Below, piece by piece: positions 10,252 through 18,947 of a stretch of 64,000 nt of DNA. Location: assembly GCF_038396635.1 (NCBI RefSeq), contig NZ_CP121687.1, forward strand, positions 2,046,001-2,110,000. The letters are read 5' to 3'. The notes under the pieces were generated by a model. That model was given only the letters and a program-made list of their open reading frames with translations, was not told the DNA's origin and made no database searches. The stretch is from Defluviitalea saccharophila. GTDB lineage: Bacteria; Bacillota; Clostridia; Lachnospirales; Defluviitaleaceae. Position 1 is the stretch's first letter; each line of letters begins with the position of its first letter. Made by a program: the position numbers and the translations under genes.

Positions 10252-11268
10252 ATGAAGATAAGAACAATCCTAGCATTTATTCTCGTTAGTGCTATCTTAG
10301 CAGGATGTACCTCTAATACCGCTTCTCTTCCAAAATCCGATGAACAACCTGGTGTAGAAATACCCATAGAACAGCGTGTAGAAGAACCAACTGAAAAAGA
10401 GGAAGAGGAGTTAGCAGAAGAAGAAAATAAAACAGAACAAGAAGAAGAGAAGGAAAAAGAAACAGACTCAGAAATTATAGAGGAACCGAAAGAAGAACCA
10501 AAAGAAGAGTCAAAAGAAGAACCAAAAGAAACTCCTAAAGAAGAGCAAAAACCAGTACAAAAACCTGCCAAAGAGACCTCTTCCCTTTCCAATGCTAAAA
10601 AGTCCTGGTGGTTTAAAAGAAATTCGGATCACTTGCCTCCGGGCGCTCAAAGTGAAATAGATCTGGCAAAATATGATGCCTATTATCTAGGCAATACTAA
10701 AGAAAAAAAGATATACCTTACCTTTGATGAAGGCTATGAAAACGGATATACCCCTAAAATATTAGACATCTTAAAAGAGCATAATGTACAAGCTGCCTTT
10801 TTTGTAACCAAGCCCTACATTAAAAGTCAGCCGGATCTGGTTAAAAGGATGGTAAATGAAGGCCATTTAGTGGGCAATCATTCCGTAAGCCATCCCAGCC
10901 TTCCTGATAAAAATAAGGAAGAAGTAGAATATGAAATTCTTGAAACTGCAAGATATTTTGAAGAAATAACCGGCACCCCTATGCCTTTATTCTTTAGACC
11001 TCCGGCAGGAGAATACAGTGAGAGAACTCTTCAAATTACAAAGGACTTAGGCTATAAGACGATATTCTGGAGTATGGCTTACAAAGATTGGGATGTAAAT
11101 AATCAGCCGGGAAAACAGGCGGCATATGAGCATATAGTACAAAACCATCATCCGGGAGCTATCATTCTTCTCCATGCCGTATCCTCATCCAATACGGAAG
11201 CTTTGGGAGATATGCTTAAATATTTAAAAGATAAAGGTTATACCTTTGCTTCTTTAAATGAATTATAG
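10252..11268 (+). CDS. PdaA-type polysaccharide deacetylase lipoprotein
   Basis: This is a membrane-anchored peptidoglycan deacetylase. Residues 1-19 are a lipoprotein signal ending in LAGC (Cys19). A very Glu/Lys-rich linker at about 45-105 probably spans the wall. The NodB-type catalytic domain fills residues 150-338: TFDEGYENG near 156, the metal ligands His-x3-His (HSVSH) near 209, and RPPAGEYS. The motifs TFDxGYENGYT and WSMAYKDWDVNNQPG are characteristic of PdaA, which in Bacillus subtilis makes muramic delta-lactam in spore cortex. B. subtilis PdaA has Asn where this protein has Glu in TFDEG, and it is not a lipoprotein, so the exact substrate is an inference. Confidence 0.87.
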   Translation: MKIRTILAFILVSAILAGCTSNTASLPKSDEQPGVEIPIEQRVEEPTEKEEEELAEEENKTEQEEEKEKETDSEIIEEPKEEPKEESKEEPKETPKEEQKPVQKPAKETSSLSNAKKSWWFKRNSDHLPPGAQSEIDLAKYDAYYLGNTKEKKIYLTFDEGYENGYTPKILDILKEHNVQAAFFVTKPYIKSQPDLVKRMVNEGHLVGNHSVSHPSLPDKNKEEVEYEILETARYFEEITGTPMPLFFRPPAGEYSERTLQITKDLGYKTIFWSMAYKDWDVNNQPGKQAAYEHIVQNHHPGAIILLHAVSSSNTEALGDMLKYLKDKGYTFASLNEL

Positions 11269-11372
11269 TCATTATGGTATGGTTCGTTTTTATATCTCAT
11301 GGTATAATTTCATTTGGTGTAGAGGATAAACATTATTTTAATATACTTTAATTTATTTTAAGGAGGATAAAA

Positions 11373-12716
11373 ATGAAAAATATAGTTTTTGATTATTCTA
11401 ATTCCGGTATTTCTAAAGAAGAAATACAGCATTCAAAGTGGCAGTTAGAAAGTGCTCATAAAATACTTCACGCGAGAACTGGCTCAGGTAATGACTTTTT
11501 AGGATGGATTGATCTTCCTTATGACTATGATAAAGAAGAATTCGAAAGAGTTAAAAAGGCAGCTCAAAAAGTTAGAGAAAACTCTGATGTATTTATTGTA
11601 ATTGGTATTGGTGGTTCTTATTTAGGTGCCAGAGCGGTTATTGAGGGCTTAAATCATTCTTTCTACAATATGCTTCCAAAGGAAAAAAGACAGGCACCGG
11701 TAATCTACTTTGTTGGAAACAATATAAGCGGTACATATGTAACTCATCTTTTAGAACTGATTGAAGGCAAAGATGTAAGCATCAATGTTATTTCCAAATC
11801 AGGTACTACAACAGAGCCGGGTATTGCATTCAGAATCTTTAAAAAATACCTGGAAGAAAAGTACGGAAAAGAAGGCGCAAAAGAAAGAATCTTTGCAACT
11901 ACTGACAGACAAAGAGGAGCCCTTCGCAAATTAGCTGATGAAGAAGGCTATGAAACCTTTATCATTCCTGATGATGTAGGAGGACGTTTTACAGTTCTGA
12001 CTCCTGTAGGATTACTGCCTATTGCCGTTAGCGGAATAGATATCGATCAATTAATGGCGGGAGCAAAGGATGCAAGGGAAGAATATCAAGTAGAAGACTT
12101 TGAAAATAACCCTGCGTACCAATACGCTCTGATCCGCAACATTTTATATAAAAGAGGAAAATCAACAGAAATTTTGGTAAACTATGAACCAGCCCTTCAC
12201 TACATTTCAGAGTGGTGGAAACAACTTTATGGAGAAAGTGAAGGCAAGGACAATAAAGGAATTTTCCCTGCTTCTGTAGACTTTTCAACAGATCTTCATT
12301 CCTTAGGACAATACATCCAGGACGGAAGAAGAAATCTCTTTGAAACCGTAATCAATGTTGAAACACCTAAATGTGATATTACCTTAGAAGCAGAAGAAGA
12401 AGACTTAGACGGATTAAACTACCTTGCTGGCAAGACCATGGACTTTGTAAACAAAAGAGCTTTTGAGGGAACACTTCTTGCCCATGTGGACGGTGGTGTA
12501 CCAAATCTTGTAATCAATGTTCCGGAATTAAACGAATATTATGTTGGAAAACTTCTTTACTTCTTTGAAAAAGCTTGTGGTATTAGCGGATATATCTTGG
12601 GAGTAAATCCTTTTGATCAACCGGGAGTAGAAGCTTATAAAAAGAATATGTTTGCACTTCTCGGAAAACCAGGTTATGAAGAATTGAGAAACGAATTAAT
12701 GAAGAGAATTAAATAA
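11373..12716 (+). CDS. pgi: Glucose-6-phosphate isomerase
   Basis: Interconverts glucose-6-phosphate and fructose-6-phosphate in glycolysis and gluconeogenesis, and links the galactose operon product to central metabolism. The 447-residue length is that of the Firmicute short form. Motifs include [38 protein letters not shown], the catalytic region ESEGKDNKG and the C-terminal [14 protein letters not shown] with the active-site lysine. TTAAGGAGG precedes the ATG. It is a single-gene unit that ends in a strong palindromic terminator. Confidence 0.97.
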   Translation: MKNIVFDYSNSGISKEEIQHSKWQLESAHKILHARTGSGNDFLGWIDLPYDYDKEEFERVKKAAQKVRENSDVFIVIGIGGSYLGARAVIEGLNHSFYNMLPKEKRQAPVIYFVGNNISGTYVTHLLELIEGKDVSINVISKSGTTTEPGIAFRIFKKYLEEKYGKEGAKERIFATTDRQRGALRKLADEEGYETFIIPDDVGGRFTVLTPVGLLPIAVSGIDIDQLMAGAKDAREEYQVEDFENNPAYQYALIRNILYKRGKSTEILVNYEPALHYISEWWKQLYGESEGKDNKGIFPASVDFSTDLHSLGQYIQDGRRNLFETVINVETPKCDITLEAEEEDLDGLNYLAGKTMDFVNKRAFEGTLLAHVDGGVPNLVINVPELNEYYVGKLLYFFEKACGISGYILGVNPFDQPGVEAYKKNMFALLGKPGYEELRNELMKRIK

Positions 12717-12746
12717 AAAAGTAGGGTAAATTTACCCTACTTTTTT
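12715..12746. terminator. Palindromic terminator after pgi
   Basis: GTAGGGTAAA and TTTACCCTAC form a perfect stem flanked by A and T runs, so it could work in both directions. It belongs to the GTAGGG terminator group. Confidence 0.92.
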
Positions 12747-12763
12747 ACAAAAGAAGGTGTCAT

Positions 12764-13279
12764 ATGAGTAAAGAACAAAGGAAACAGGAAATTATCAAAA
12801 TTTTAAAAGCTTCTAATAAGCCTGTAAGCGGAGGCTATCTTGCAGAAAAACTTAATGTCACAAGGCAAGTGATTGTTCAGGACATTGCCCTTTTGCGAGC
12901 GGAAAACATTAATATTATGGCCACTGCCAGAGGGTATATCTTCTACGGGGAAGAAAATCTGTCCCATAAAAGGGCTGTTACTGTATGCCATGGCAAAGAA
13001 GAAATCGAAGACGAATTAACTGCCATTGTAGATCTTGGGGGAAGAGTTCTGGATGTGATTATTGAACATCCGATTTATGGACAAATCACAGGAAATCTGA
13101 TGATTGAATCCCGAAGAGACATAAAAGAATTCATGGAAATAATGCAAAAAAATAATACAGTACCTTTGCTTAGACTTACCAATAAAATTCATATGCATAC
13201 CATAGAAGCTAAAAGTGAAAAAATATTAGACGAAATTGAAGAAAAATTAAAGCAAAAAGGCTATTTATACCTTGAATAA
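12764..13279 (+). CDS. niaR: NiaR-type transcriptional repressor (HTH plus 3H domain)
   Basis: The 171-residue protein has an N-terminal winged helix at about 5-60 (RQEIIKILKASNKPVSGGYLAEKLNVTRQVIVQDIALLR) and a C-terminal 3H domain with the conserved histidine stretches VCHGKEE, EHPIYGQITG and IHMHTIEA. The family member NiaR (YrxA) represses NAD synthesis and niacin uptake genes when nicotinic acid is present, with a metal bound by the histidines. No NAD gene is adjacent, so its targets are elsewhere. The start follows GAAGGTG. It is flanked by terminators and so transcribed alone. Confidence 0.88.
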   Translation: MSKEQRKQEIIKILKASNKPVSGGYLAEKLNVTRQVIVQDIALLRAENINIMATARGYIFYGEENLSHKRAVTVCHGKEEIEDELTAIVDLGGRVLDVIIEHPIYGQITGNLMIESRRDIKEFMEIMQKNNTVPLLRLTNKIHMHTIEAKSEKILDEIEEKLKQKGYLYLE

Positions 13280-13303
13280 TGATGGATGAAGTAAATTTTA
13301 CAC

Positions 13304-13333
13304 GAGAACGGTCGAACCGTTCTCTTGTTTTTA
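13304..13333 (+). terminator. Terminator after niaR
   Basis: GAGAACGGT pairs with ACCGTTCTC around a three-base loop, followed by a T-rich run. Confidence 0.9.
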
Positions 13334-13363
13334 CATTTTTATACAGACATTTTGAATTTAATA

Positions 13364-13392
13364 TTGAGTTGTTACTTGTGAAATGATATAAT
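13364..13392 (+). promoter_or_regulatory. Predicted sigma-A promoter of the aminomutase gene
   Basis: TTGAGT (13364-13369) and a perfect TATAAT (13387-13392) are separated by 17 bases, about 35 bases before the start codon. Confidence 0.7.
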
Positions 13393-13428
13393 AAATTCAT
13401 AAGACTTATATTAGAAGGGGGAATGACT

Positions 13429-14652
13429 TTGGAGCAAAAAGATAAAAGAGATATTTCTTTAGAAAGAGCTCAGGTATTAAAAGAGAGAATAGATGATTAT
13501 TTAATCAAACAGGAATCTATTCCGACAGGTTTAAAAAATGAAGAATACATACAAGAAAACAAGTACCGTATTATGAAAGTACTTGGAGCAACCAATGAGC
13601 AATGGGACGATTGGACCTGGCAGGTTTCTAACAGAATTACAGATGTTGAAACGCTGTCAAAGATTTTAAACCTCTCAGAGGAAGAAAAAAACCAAATCGA
13701 ACTAGTCGGGAAAAAATACCGTTGGGCGGTATCGCCTTATTATGCCAGCTTAATGGATCCTAATGATCCTTCGTGCCCCATTAGAAAGCAAGCCATTCCT
13801 TCCATAGAAGAGCTGGCAGAAGGGGGAGAAGCGGACCCCATGGGTGAGGAATTCACTTCTCCGGTAGAGGGAATGACCAGAAGATATCCCGACAGGCTTA
13901 TTATAAAAGTAACCAATCAATGTGCCATGTACTGCAGGCATTGTCAAAGACGGCGATGCATAGGGCAACAGGATTTAGCCCTTCCAAAAGAAGATTTGAT
14001 ACGATGCCTACAATACGTAAGAGAGCAAAAAGAAATAAGAGATGTTCTAATTACTGGGGGAGATGCACTTCTTCTTTCTAATGAAAGGCTTCATTGGATC
14101 TTATCGGAGCTTTCAGAAATCCCTCATGTGGAAATGGTTCGTATAGGAAGCAGAACTCCCGTAACCATGCCTCAAAGAATAACCGATGAACTTTGTGAAA
14201 TTCTTAGTAAATTCCCACCTATTTATCTTAACAGCCACTTTAATCATCCATTAGAAGTTACACAAGAAGCCAAAAAAGCAGCCGATAAACTCTGCCGAGC
14301 AGGCGTTGTACTGGGTAATCAGGCAGTACTTCTAAGAGGAATCAATGACGATGTTCACGTGATGAAGAAACTAAACCATGAATTGCTTAAAATAAGAGTA
14401 AAACCCTATTATATTTTCCATCCTAAAGAAGTTATAGGGACCGGACACTTTAGTGTAAAAGTTCAAAAAGGCATAGAAATTATGGAATACCTTAGGGGTT
14501 ATACTTCAGGTTTAGCCGTACCTACCTATATTATCAACGCACCAAAAGGAAAAGGAAAAACCCCAATTTTACCGAACTATATCGTTTCCTGGGGAGAAAA
14601 CTCTGTAAAGATTCGTACTTGGGAAGGAGAAATATTGGATTATCCTAATTAG
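13429..14652 (+). CDS. eam: Glutamate 2,3-aminomutase (radical SAM, KamA family)
   Basis: This radical SAM enzyme uses pyridoxal phosphate to move an amino group from C2 to C3. The Cys-x3-Cys-x2-Cys cluster motif is CAMYCRHC at about 165-172, and the pyridoxal lysine lies in GKGKTP at about 377. Lysine 2,3-aminomutase uses two aspartates (CDLS and VVDAP) to hold the substrate side chain. Here the aligned residues are Lys333 (FHPKE) and Asn370 (YIINAP), the pair reported for glutamate 2,3-aminomutase, so the likely product is beta-glutamate, a compatible solute. The TTG at 13429 is preferred because AGAAGGGGG lies 8 bases before it; the ATG at 13423 is too close to that site. Confidence 0.85.
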   Translation: MEQKDKRDISLERAQVLKERIDDYLIKQESIPTGLKNEEYIQENKYRIMKVLGATNEQWDDWTWQVSNRITDVETLSKILNLSEEEKNQIELVGKKYRWAVSPYYASLMDPNDPSCPIRKQAIPSIEELAEGGEADPMGEEFTSPVEGMTRRYPDRLIIKVTNQCAMYCRHCQRRRCIGQQDLALPKEDLIRCLQYVREQKEIRDVLITGGDALLLSNERLHWILSELSEIPHVEMVRIGSRTPVTMPQRITDELCEILSKFPPIYLNSHFNHPLEVTQEAKKAADKLCRAGVVLGNQAVLLRGINDDVHVMKKLNHELLKIRVKPYYIFHPKEVIGTGHFSVKVQKGIEIMEYLRGYTSGLAVPTYIINAPKGKGKTPILPNYIVSWGENSVKIRTWEGEILDYPN

Positions 14653-14653
14653 G

Positions 14654-15241
14654 CTAGGACAGTTGCCTTTCCAGTTGAAAATATCTCCACAGGCTGTATT
14701 TGATTCCAGAGGAAATAATATCCGCCATTTGCATCACTAAAGACAAACGGGTGTTTTGAAGAATGATCATATCCATAAATCCGCTGAAATTAACGATTCC
14801 CGTAATAAACAAGTCTCCAACGGGAGGGAGATTCTTTTGGACTCCTGCTCCCGGCTTAATAGAGCCTTCACCCAGTGTAATATAGCCTATATGATCCATT
14901 TTTCCAAGGCAGGCATCTATTGCAATAATAAGAGCCTTAGGATGTTTTTCGTCAATCATTTCAAGGGTTTCAGATAAATTTTTAGCATGAACCGGTTGAT
15001 CCAGTGTACCGTATACAAATACATTAGGATAAGATATATGCTTTAACTTATAGCCTATAAGAGGCCCTAAACTGTCACCGGTCGCTCGATCCGTTCCGAT
15101 ACATAAAATTACAGCCCCGTTATAAAGGGGTATTTTTTTTGAAAAATATTGATAAAAGGCATCGCTGAATTCTTTAAAAGGATATGGCGCATTGATATTT
15201 ATGTAAGTCTGAGAAATAGTATGTTTTTGTTGGAACAGCAC
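14654..15241 (-). CDS. yyaC: Spore protease YyaC family protein
   Basis: This 195-residue protein belongs to the YyaC (DUF1256) family, which has a hydrogenase-maturation-protease-like fold and is confined to spore formers. Motifs are LCIGTDRATGDSLGPLIG, FVYGTLDQPVHAKNL, AIDACLG and KPGAGVQKNLPPVGD. It begins at a GTG with AAAGGTGG seven bases upstream. It converges on the aminomutase gene with one base between the two stop codons and no hairpin, so the two transcripts must overlap. It supports a sporulating host. Confidence 0.92.
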   Translation of the reverse strand: MLFQQKHTISQTYININAPYPFKEFSDAFYQYFSKKIPLYNGAVILCIGTDRATGDSLGPLIGYKLKHISYPNVFVYGTLDQPVHAKNLSETLEMIDEKHPKALIIAIDACLGKMDHIGYITLGEGSIKPGAGVQKNLPPVGDLFITGIVNFSGFMDMIILQNTRLSLVMQMADIISSGIKYSLWRYFQLERQLS

Positions 15242-15464
15242 ATAATTACCACCTTTATGGGAAATAGTTATTCTTTAGTTTTCCATTTTTGAGAGCAATT
15301 ATTTCAATTTATTGGTGGTAAATATTACAAAAAGATAATTGTGTTTTTTTGGTGAAAAACCAAGATAAAAAAATTAAGACCCTCGACATGAATTTCTAAA
15401 AAATGTAAATTGGCTGTGATAATATATCCTCAAATAGGAATTATATGTACGAGGGGGATGAAAT

Positions 15465-16691
15465 ATGAGTGAGTTTTTTTATGGGCCAACGGATTCTTTC
15501 GATGAAATCGAAGAATTAGAAGAGATAGAGGAAAATAAACGCTCTTTTTTGGATAATGCGAAGCTCATAGGAGATACACCGACAGGAATTCAGGTTTATT
15601 TGGAGGATTATGTATATACCTACTTATATCAGTACGCTAAGCTGAACAGAGGAGAAGAAAAAGGAGCAGCGCTTGTTGGGTATTATACGGAAGAATTCGG
15701 AGAAAAGATGGCGATCATTAGTGGAGCCATTCAGTTTAAGCATTCTCTGTCTGAAGATAGGGTGCTTCTTACAGATGAAGTCATGAATGAAGTAAGAGCG
15801 AAGTTGAATAAATATTTTCCTGATTGCGAACTTATGGGATGGATGCATACCCAGCCGGGGTATGGGATATTTCTTACTACCCAGGATATTCGCCTTCAAA
15901 AGCAGTTCTTTGGGAAGCCCTATCAAACATTAATGATTATTGACCCTATCGAAAATATAGAAGCATTTTTCCTATGGGATAAGGAAGAAGTACGATCTGC
16001 CGAGGGGTATTATATTTATTATGAAAAAAACGAGCAGATGCAAAATTACATGGTAAACCATAAGGTAGGGGTATCCAACGAAGAATTGCAGGAAAAAGAA
16101 GACGTAGTTATTCATTTTAGGAAAAAAGACAGGGCAAAAAGGCAGGAAATTCAAAACAAAAAGATCACCCGATTGGTTGTTTCTTTAAGTGTCGTGCTGT
16201 TCTTAATGTGCGTTTCTATGGCAGTGGGACTCATTCAAAATAGGGAACGGCTCGCCAGGTTAGAGACCGAGCTTAACCACATGGACAAAAATTACACAAA
16301 TCTATTAAGTCAGCTGCAAGAAAAGGATGTTCAAGTGGTTTTTGCAGAAACAGAGGATGTCATAGCGAATGAACCACAAGAGACTCCCGACATTGCAGTA
16401 GAAGAAACCGAAGACGCCATCATTATAGAAGAAGAACCTAAAGAAGAAGTAAAACAGGAAGCAAAAGAAGAAGCAGAAAAAGAAACTGAAAAAGCAGCAG
16501 AACAAGCATCAAAACCCCAGCAAGAACCGAGCTATGATACTTATACGGTAAAACAGGGGGACAATCTCAACAGAATATGCTATCAACATTACAAAACAAC
16601 GGCTTTTGTGGATGAAATCGTAGAAGTCAACAAGCTTGAAAGTCCGGATAAAATTTATGAGGGGCAGGTTTTAAAGCTTCCTCGTTTATAA
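15465..16691 (+). CDS. Membrane protein with degenerate JAMM/MPN domain and C-terminal LysM
   Basis: The 408-residue protein has an acidic N-terminus, then a JAMM/MPN-like domain at about 55-195. The family metal motif is H-x-H-P-x6-S-x2-D; here it reads H-T-Q-P-(6)-T-T-Q-D (His128, Gln130, Asp141), with the upstream glutamate at 64 or 65, so the second metal histidine is replaced by glutamine. A membrane segment follows at about 236-257, then a short coiled coil, a Glu/Lys-rich wall-spanning linker, and a LysM domain at 356-408 (YTVKQGDNLNRICYQHY). Topology is therefore cytoplasmic MPN, one span, external LysM. The function is unknown; protease activity looks unlikely. Confidence 0.8.
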   Translation: MSEFFYGPTDSFDEIEELEEIEENKRSFLDNAKLIGDTPTGIQVYLEDYVYTYLYQYAKLNRGEEKGAALVGYYTEEFGEKMAIISGAIQFKHSLSEDRVLLTDEVMNEVRAKLNKYFPDCELMGWMHTQPGYGIFLTTQDIRLQKQFFGKPYQTLMIIDPIENIEAFFLWDKEEVRSAEGYYIYYEKNEQMQNYMVNHKVGVSNEELQEKEDVVIHFRKKDRAKRQEIQNKKITRLVVSLSVVLFLMCVSMAVGLIQNRERLARLETELNHMDKNYTNLLSQLQEKDVQVVFAETEDVIANEPQETPDIAVEETEDAIIIEEEPKEEVKQEAKEEAEKETEKAAEQASKPQQEPSYDTYTVKQGDNLNRICYQHYKTTAFVDEIVEVNKLESPDKIYEGQVLKLPRL

Positions 16692-16694
16692 TAC

Positions 16695-16724
16695 AGTAGG
16701 GCGGCCCCTGGGCCGCCCATACTT
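16695..16724. terminator. GC-rich hairpin between convergent genes
   Basis: GGGCGGCC pairs with GGCCGCCC around CCTG, extended by AGTA/TACT with one bulged A. It lies between the JAMM-LysM gene and pepF and includes the pepF stop codon. It has no long T run on either side, so it may act mainly as a transcript end barrier. Confidence 0.7.
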
Positions 16725-18528
16725 ATTGCCATTTTTCCATTTCTATTAATAACTCTTCAAATACTTTTAACGCCTTTCTGATCGGTTCAGAGGTATTCAT
16801 ATCTACCCCGGCTTTCTTTAGAATATTGATGGGATAATCCATACTTCCGCTCTTTAAGAAGGTCATATAATCCTCAAGAGCACCTGGCTCTTCCTTCAGG
16901 ATTCTTTCCGACAGGGCAATGGCAGCAGAATAGCCTGTAGCATATTTATACACATAAAACGCATTATAGAAATGAGGAATTCTTGCCCATTCAAAGTCAA
17001 TTTCAGAATCTACTACGATATGAGGACCATAATACTTAATGTTTAAGTCTCTATATAAAGTTGCCAGGGAATCTGCCGTTATGGCTTCACCTTTTTCCAA
17101 TATTTCATGGGTTAGTTTTTCAAATTCTGCAAACATGGTTTGACGGAATAGGGTGCCTCTAAACTGCTCCATAAAATGATTCATAAGATATGCCTTTTTC
17201 TTTTCATCTTCTGTTGTCTTTAAAAGATGCTGCATAAGGAGGGCTTCATTTACCGTGGAAGCAACCTCTGCTAAGAAAATAGGATACTGAGCATATACAT
17301 AGGGCTGCGTTGAATCGGAATAATAGGAATGGAGGGCATGCCCCATTTCATGGGCCAGGGTAAATACATTGTTAATATTATCCTGATAATTTAGAAGCAC
17401 ATAAGGATGCGTACCATAAGCCCCCCAGGAATATGCTCCGCTTCTTTTTCCTTTATTTTCGTATACGTCAATCCAGCCTTCCTTAAAGCCTTGATCAAGG
17501 ACTTTAATATAATCCTCTCCTAAAGGCGCCAATCCCTCTTTCACGATTTCCATGGCTTCTTCATAGGGAATCTTCATATCCACATCAGCTACGATGGGCG
17601 TATATAAATCATACATATGAAGCTCGTCTACCCCCAATAGTCGCTTTCTGAGGGCAACATATCTGTGCATCAATGGCAGTGCTTCATGTACGGTATCAAT
17701 TAAATTGTTATACACTTCTACAGGAATATTATCGTCAAAAAGCGCATATTCGAGGGCTGAAGGGTACTTTCTCATTCTGGCAAAAAATACGTCTTTTTTG
17801 ATGCTTCCATGATAGGTTGCAGCGATGGTGTTCTTTTGCTTAATATAACTGGAATATAAGGATTTAAAAGCAGCTTTTCGAATTTCCCTGTTGGGGCTTT
17901 CCATAAGGTGTATAAAACGTCCTTTGGTCACTTCGATTGTTTCTCCATTTTCACCTTCAATGGGCGGGAAAGTCATATCGGCGTCATTAATCATGGAGAA
18001 AATATTTGAAGGTGCTTGCCCCAGTTCCGAAGCTTCAGCCAAAAGCTGTTCGCTTTCCTTAGAAAGAATATGTTCCTTTTGTCTAAGCAAATTATCGATA
18101 AGATGTGCATATAAACCAAGCTCATTATTCTCTGTTAAATAATTTTTTAATGTAACTTCCGACAGGGATAAAATTTCAGGAATAATAAAGGAAGAAGCAG
18201 AAGCCAGTTTAATCGACAGGGATTTTGCGCGATCTGCCAAGCCTTGATAAAAACTGTTGGAAGTATCCTCATGGAGTTTCATATGGGAATACACATATAC
18301 CTTTTCTGCCATTAGAGACAATTGGTCATTAAGGACTAAACAATCCAGAAGTACCTTGGATGAATTGGACAGTTGGTTTTGAAACTTAGATAAATCCGGA
18401 AGGGAATCTTCCAGTTTTTTTATGTCTTCTTTACATGCTTCATCGGAAGGGTATAAGTCTTCCAGATGCCATTTGTATTTTGGATCTAATTCCTCCCTAA
18501 GAGGGAGCGTATTGGATTGATCTGACAT
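16723..18528 (-). CDS. pepF: Oligoendopeptidase F (M3 family zinc peptidase)
   Basis: A cytoplasmic zinc endopeptidase that degrades oligopeptides. The 601-residue length is normal. It opens with the PepF start region (LREELDPKYKWHLEDLYPSDEACKEDI) and carries the zinc motif LAHEMGHALHSYYS near residue 392, followed by the third ligand region FLAEVASTVNEALL. The ATG at 18528 has a weak AGGAG-type site just upstream. It is alone on this strand and divergent from the gene at 18948. Confidence 0.96.
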   Translation of the reverse strand: MSDQSNTLPLREELDPKYKWHLEDLYPSDEACKEDIKKLEDSLPDLSKFQNQLSNSSKVLLDCLVLNDQLSLMAEKVYVYSHMKLHEDTSNSFYQGLADRAKSLSIKLASASSFIIPEILSLSEVTLKNYLTENNELGLYAHLIDNLLRQKEHILSKESEQLLAEASELGQAPSNIFSMINDADMTFPPIEGENGETIEVTKGRFIHLMESPNREIRKAAFKSLYSSYIKQKNTIAATYHGSIKKDVFFARMRKYPSALEYALFDDNIPVEVYNNLIDTVHEALPLMHRYVALRKRLLGVDELHMYDLYTPIVADVDMKIPYEEAMEIVKEGLAPLGEDYIKVLDQGFKEGWIDVYENKGKRSGAYSWGAYGTHPYVLLNYQDNINNVFTLAHEMGHALHSYYSDSTQPYVYAQYPIFLAEVASTVNEALLMQHLLKTTEDEKKKAYLMNHFMEQFRGTLFRQTMFAEFEKLTHEILEKGEAITADSLATLYRDLNIKYYGPHIVVDSEIDFEWARIPHFYNAFYVYKYATGYSAAIALSERILKEEPGALEDYMTFLKSGSMDYPINILKKAGVDMNTSEPIRKALKVFEELLIEMEKWQ

Positions 18529-18731
18529 ATTAAGACTCCTTTCATTTGTTTGTGATCTTATAGATATATTATATACTACAAATTACGAAACTAATAACTT
18601 ATGTATAATTCTTCTTTATAATATTATAAATCAAAAATAATAATTATTTAAAAATAATCTTTTATTATATTTTATTTTCTTTAAAACCAAAAATTAGTTG
18701 ACGAAAATTAAAAGAAATGCTATCATAATTT

Positions 18732-18773
18732 TGTGGATAATATGTGAATAACATGTGTATAACATGTGAATAA
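18732..18773 (+). repeat. Four DnaA-box-like nonamers in 11-bp phase
   Basis: TGTGGATAA (18732), TGTGAATAA (18743), TGTGTATAA (18754) and TGTGAATAA (18765) each fit TGTGNATAA, the reverse complement of the DnaA box TTATNCACA. They are direct repeats with starts exactly 11 bases apart. A near match in the other orientation, TTATCTACA, lies at 18781-18789, and another exact TGTGGATAA at 18866-18874. The pattern is directly visible; DnaA binding is inferred. Confidence 0.75.
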
Positions 18774-18839
18774 ACAAATATTATCTACATATCATTTCAC
18801 CTTATTTGGATAAGAAATCCCCGTTTCTTATTGATGTTC

Positions 18840-18866
18840 ACCGGATATATGATCCGGTATTTTTTT
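18840..18866 (+). terminator. Terminator-like hairpin upstream of the 18948 gene
   Basis: ACCGGAT pairs with ATCCGGT around ATATG, followed by seven T. A second hairpin, TAAGAAA/TTTCTTA, precedes it at 18811-18830. No gene on this strand ends before it, so it may end a small RNA or act as an attenuator. Confidence 0.7.
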
Positions 18867-18947
18867 GTGGATAACTAATTGCATGTATAATTTGCCACCT
18901 AAGGTAAAGAATAAAGAGGTAGAAAGAATTAGGATGGTGAAATATAC

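Larger units (their letters stand above)
18529..18947. other. AT-rich intergenic region with origin-like features
   Basis: This 419-base stretch between divergent pepF and the unknown gene holds a very AT-rich part (about 18541-18720), four phased DnaA-box-like nonamers, two more outside the array, a small hairpin at 18811-18830 and a terminator at 18840-18866. No ORF of note lies in it. The combination of AT-rich DNA next to a DnaA-box array is what a replication origin or a DnaA-controlled regulatory region looks like, but dnaA and dnaN are not here. Confidence 0.6.

Noticed and set aside
10224..10592. Ser/Phe-rich 122-residue ORF on the minus strand
   Set aside because: It is the complement of the Glu/Lys-rich linker of the PdaA-like gene; the low-complexity GAA/GAG codons on the plus strand create an open Ser/Phe frame by themselves, and no ribosome binding site is present.
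18529..18947. Calling this region the chromosomal oriC
   Set aside because: The boxes are good but dnaA, dnaN, recF, rpmH and parAB are absent; I report a DnaA-box cluster and leave the origin question open.
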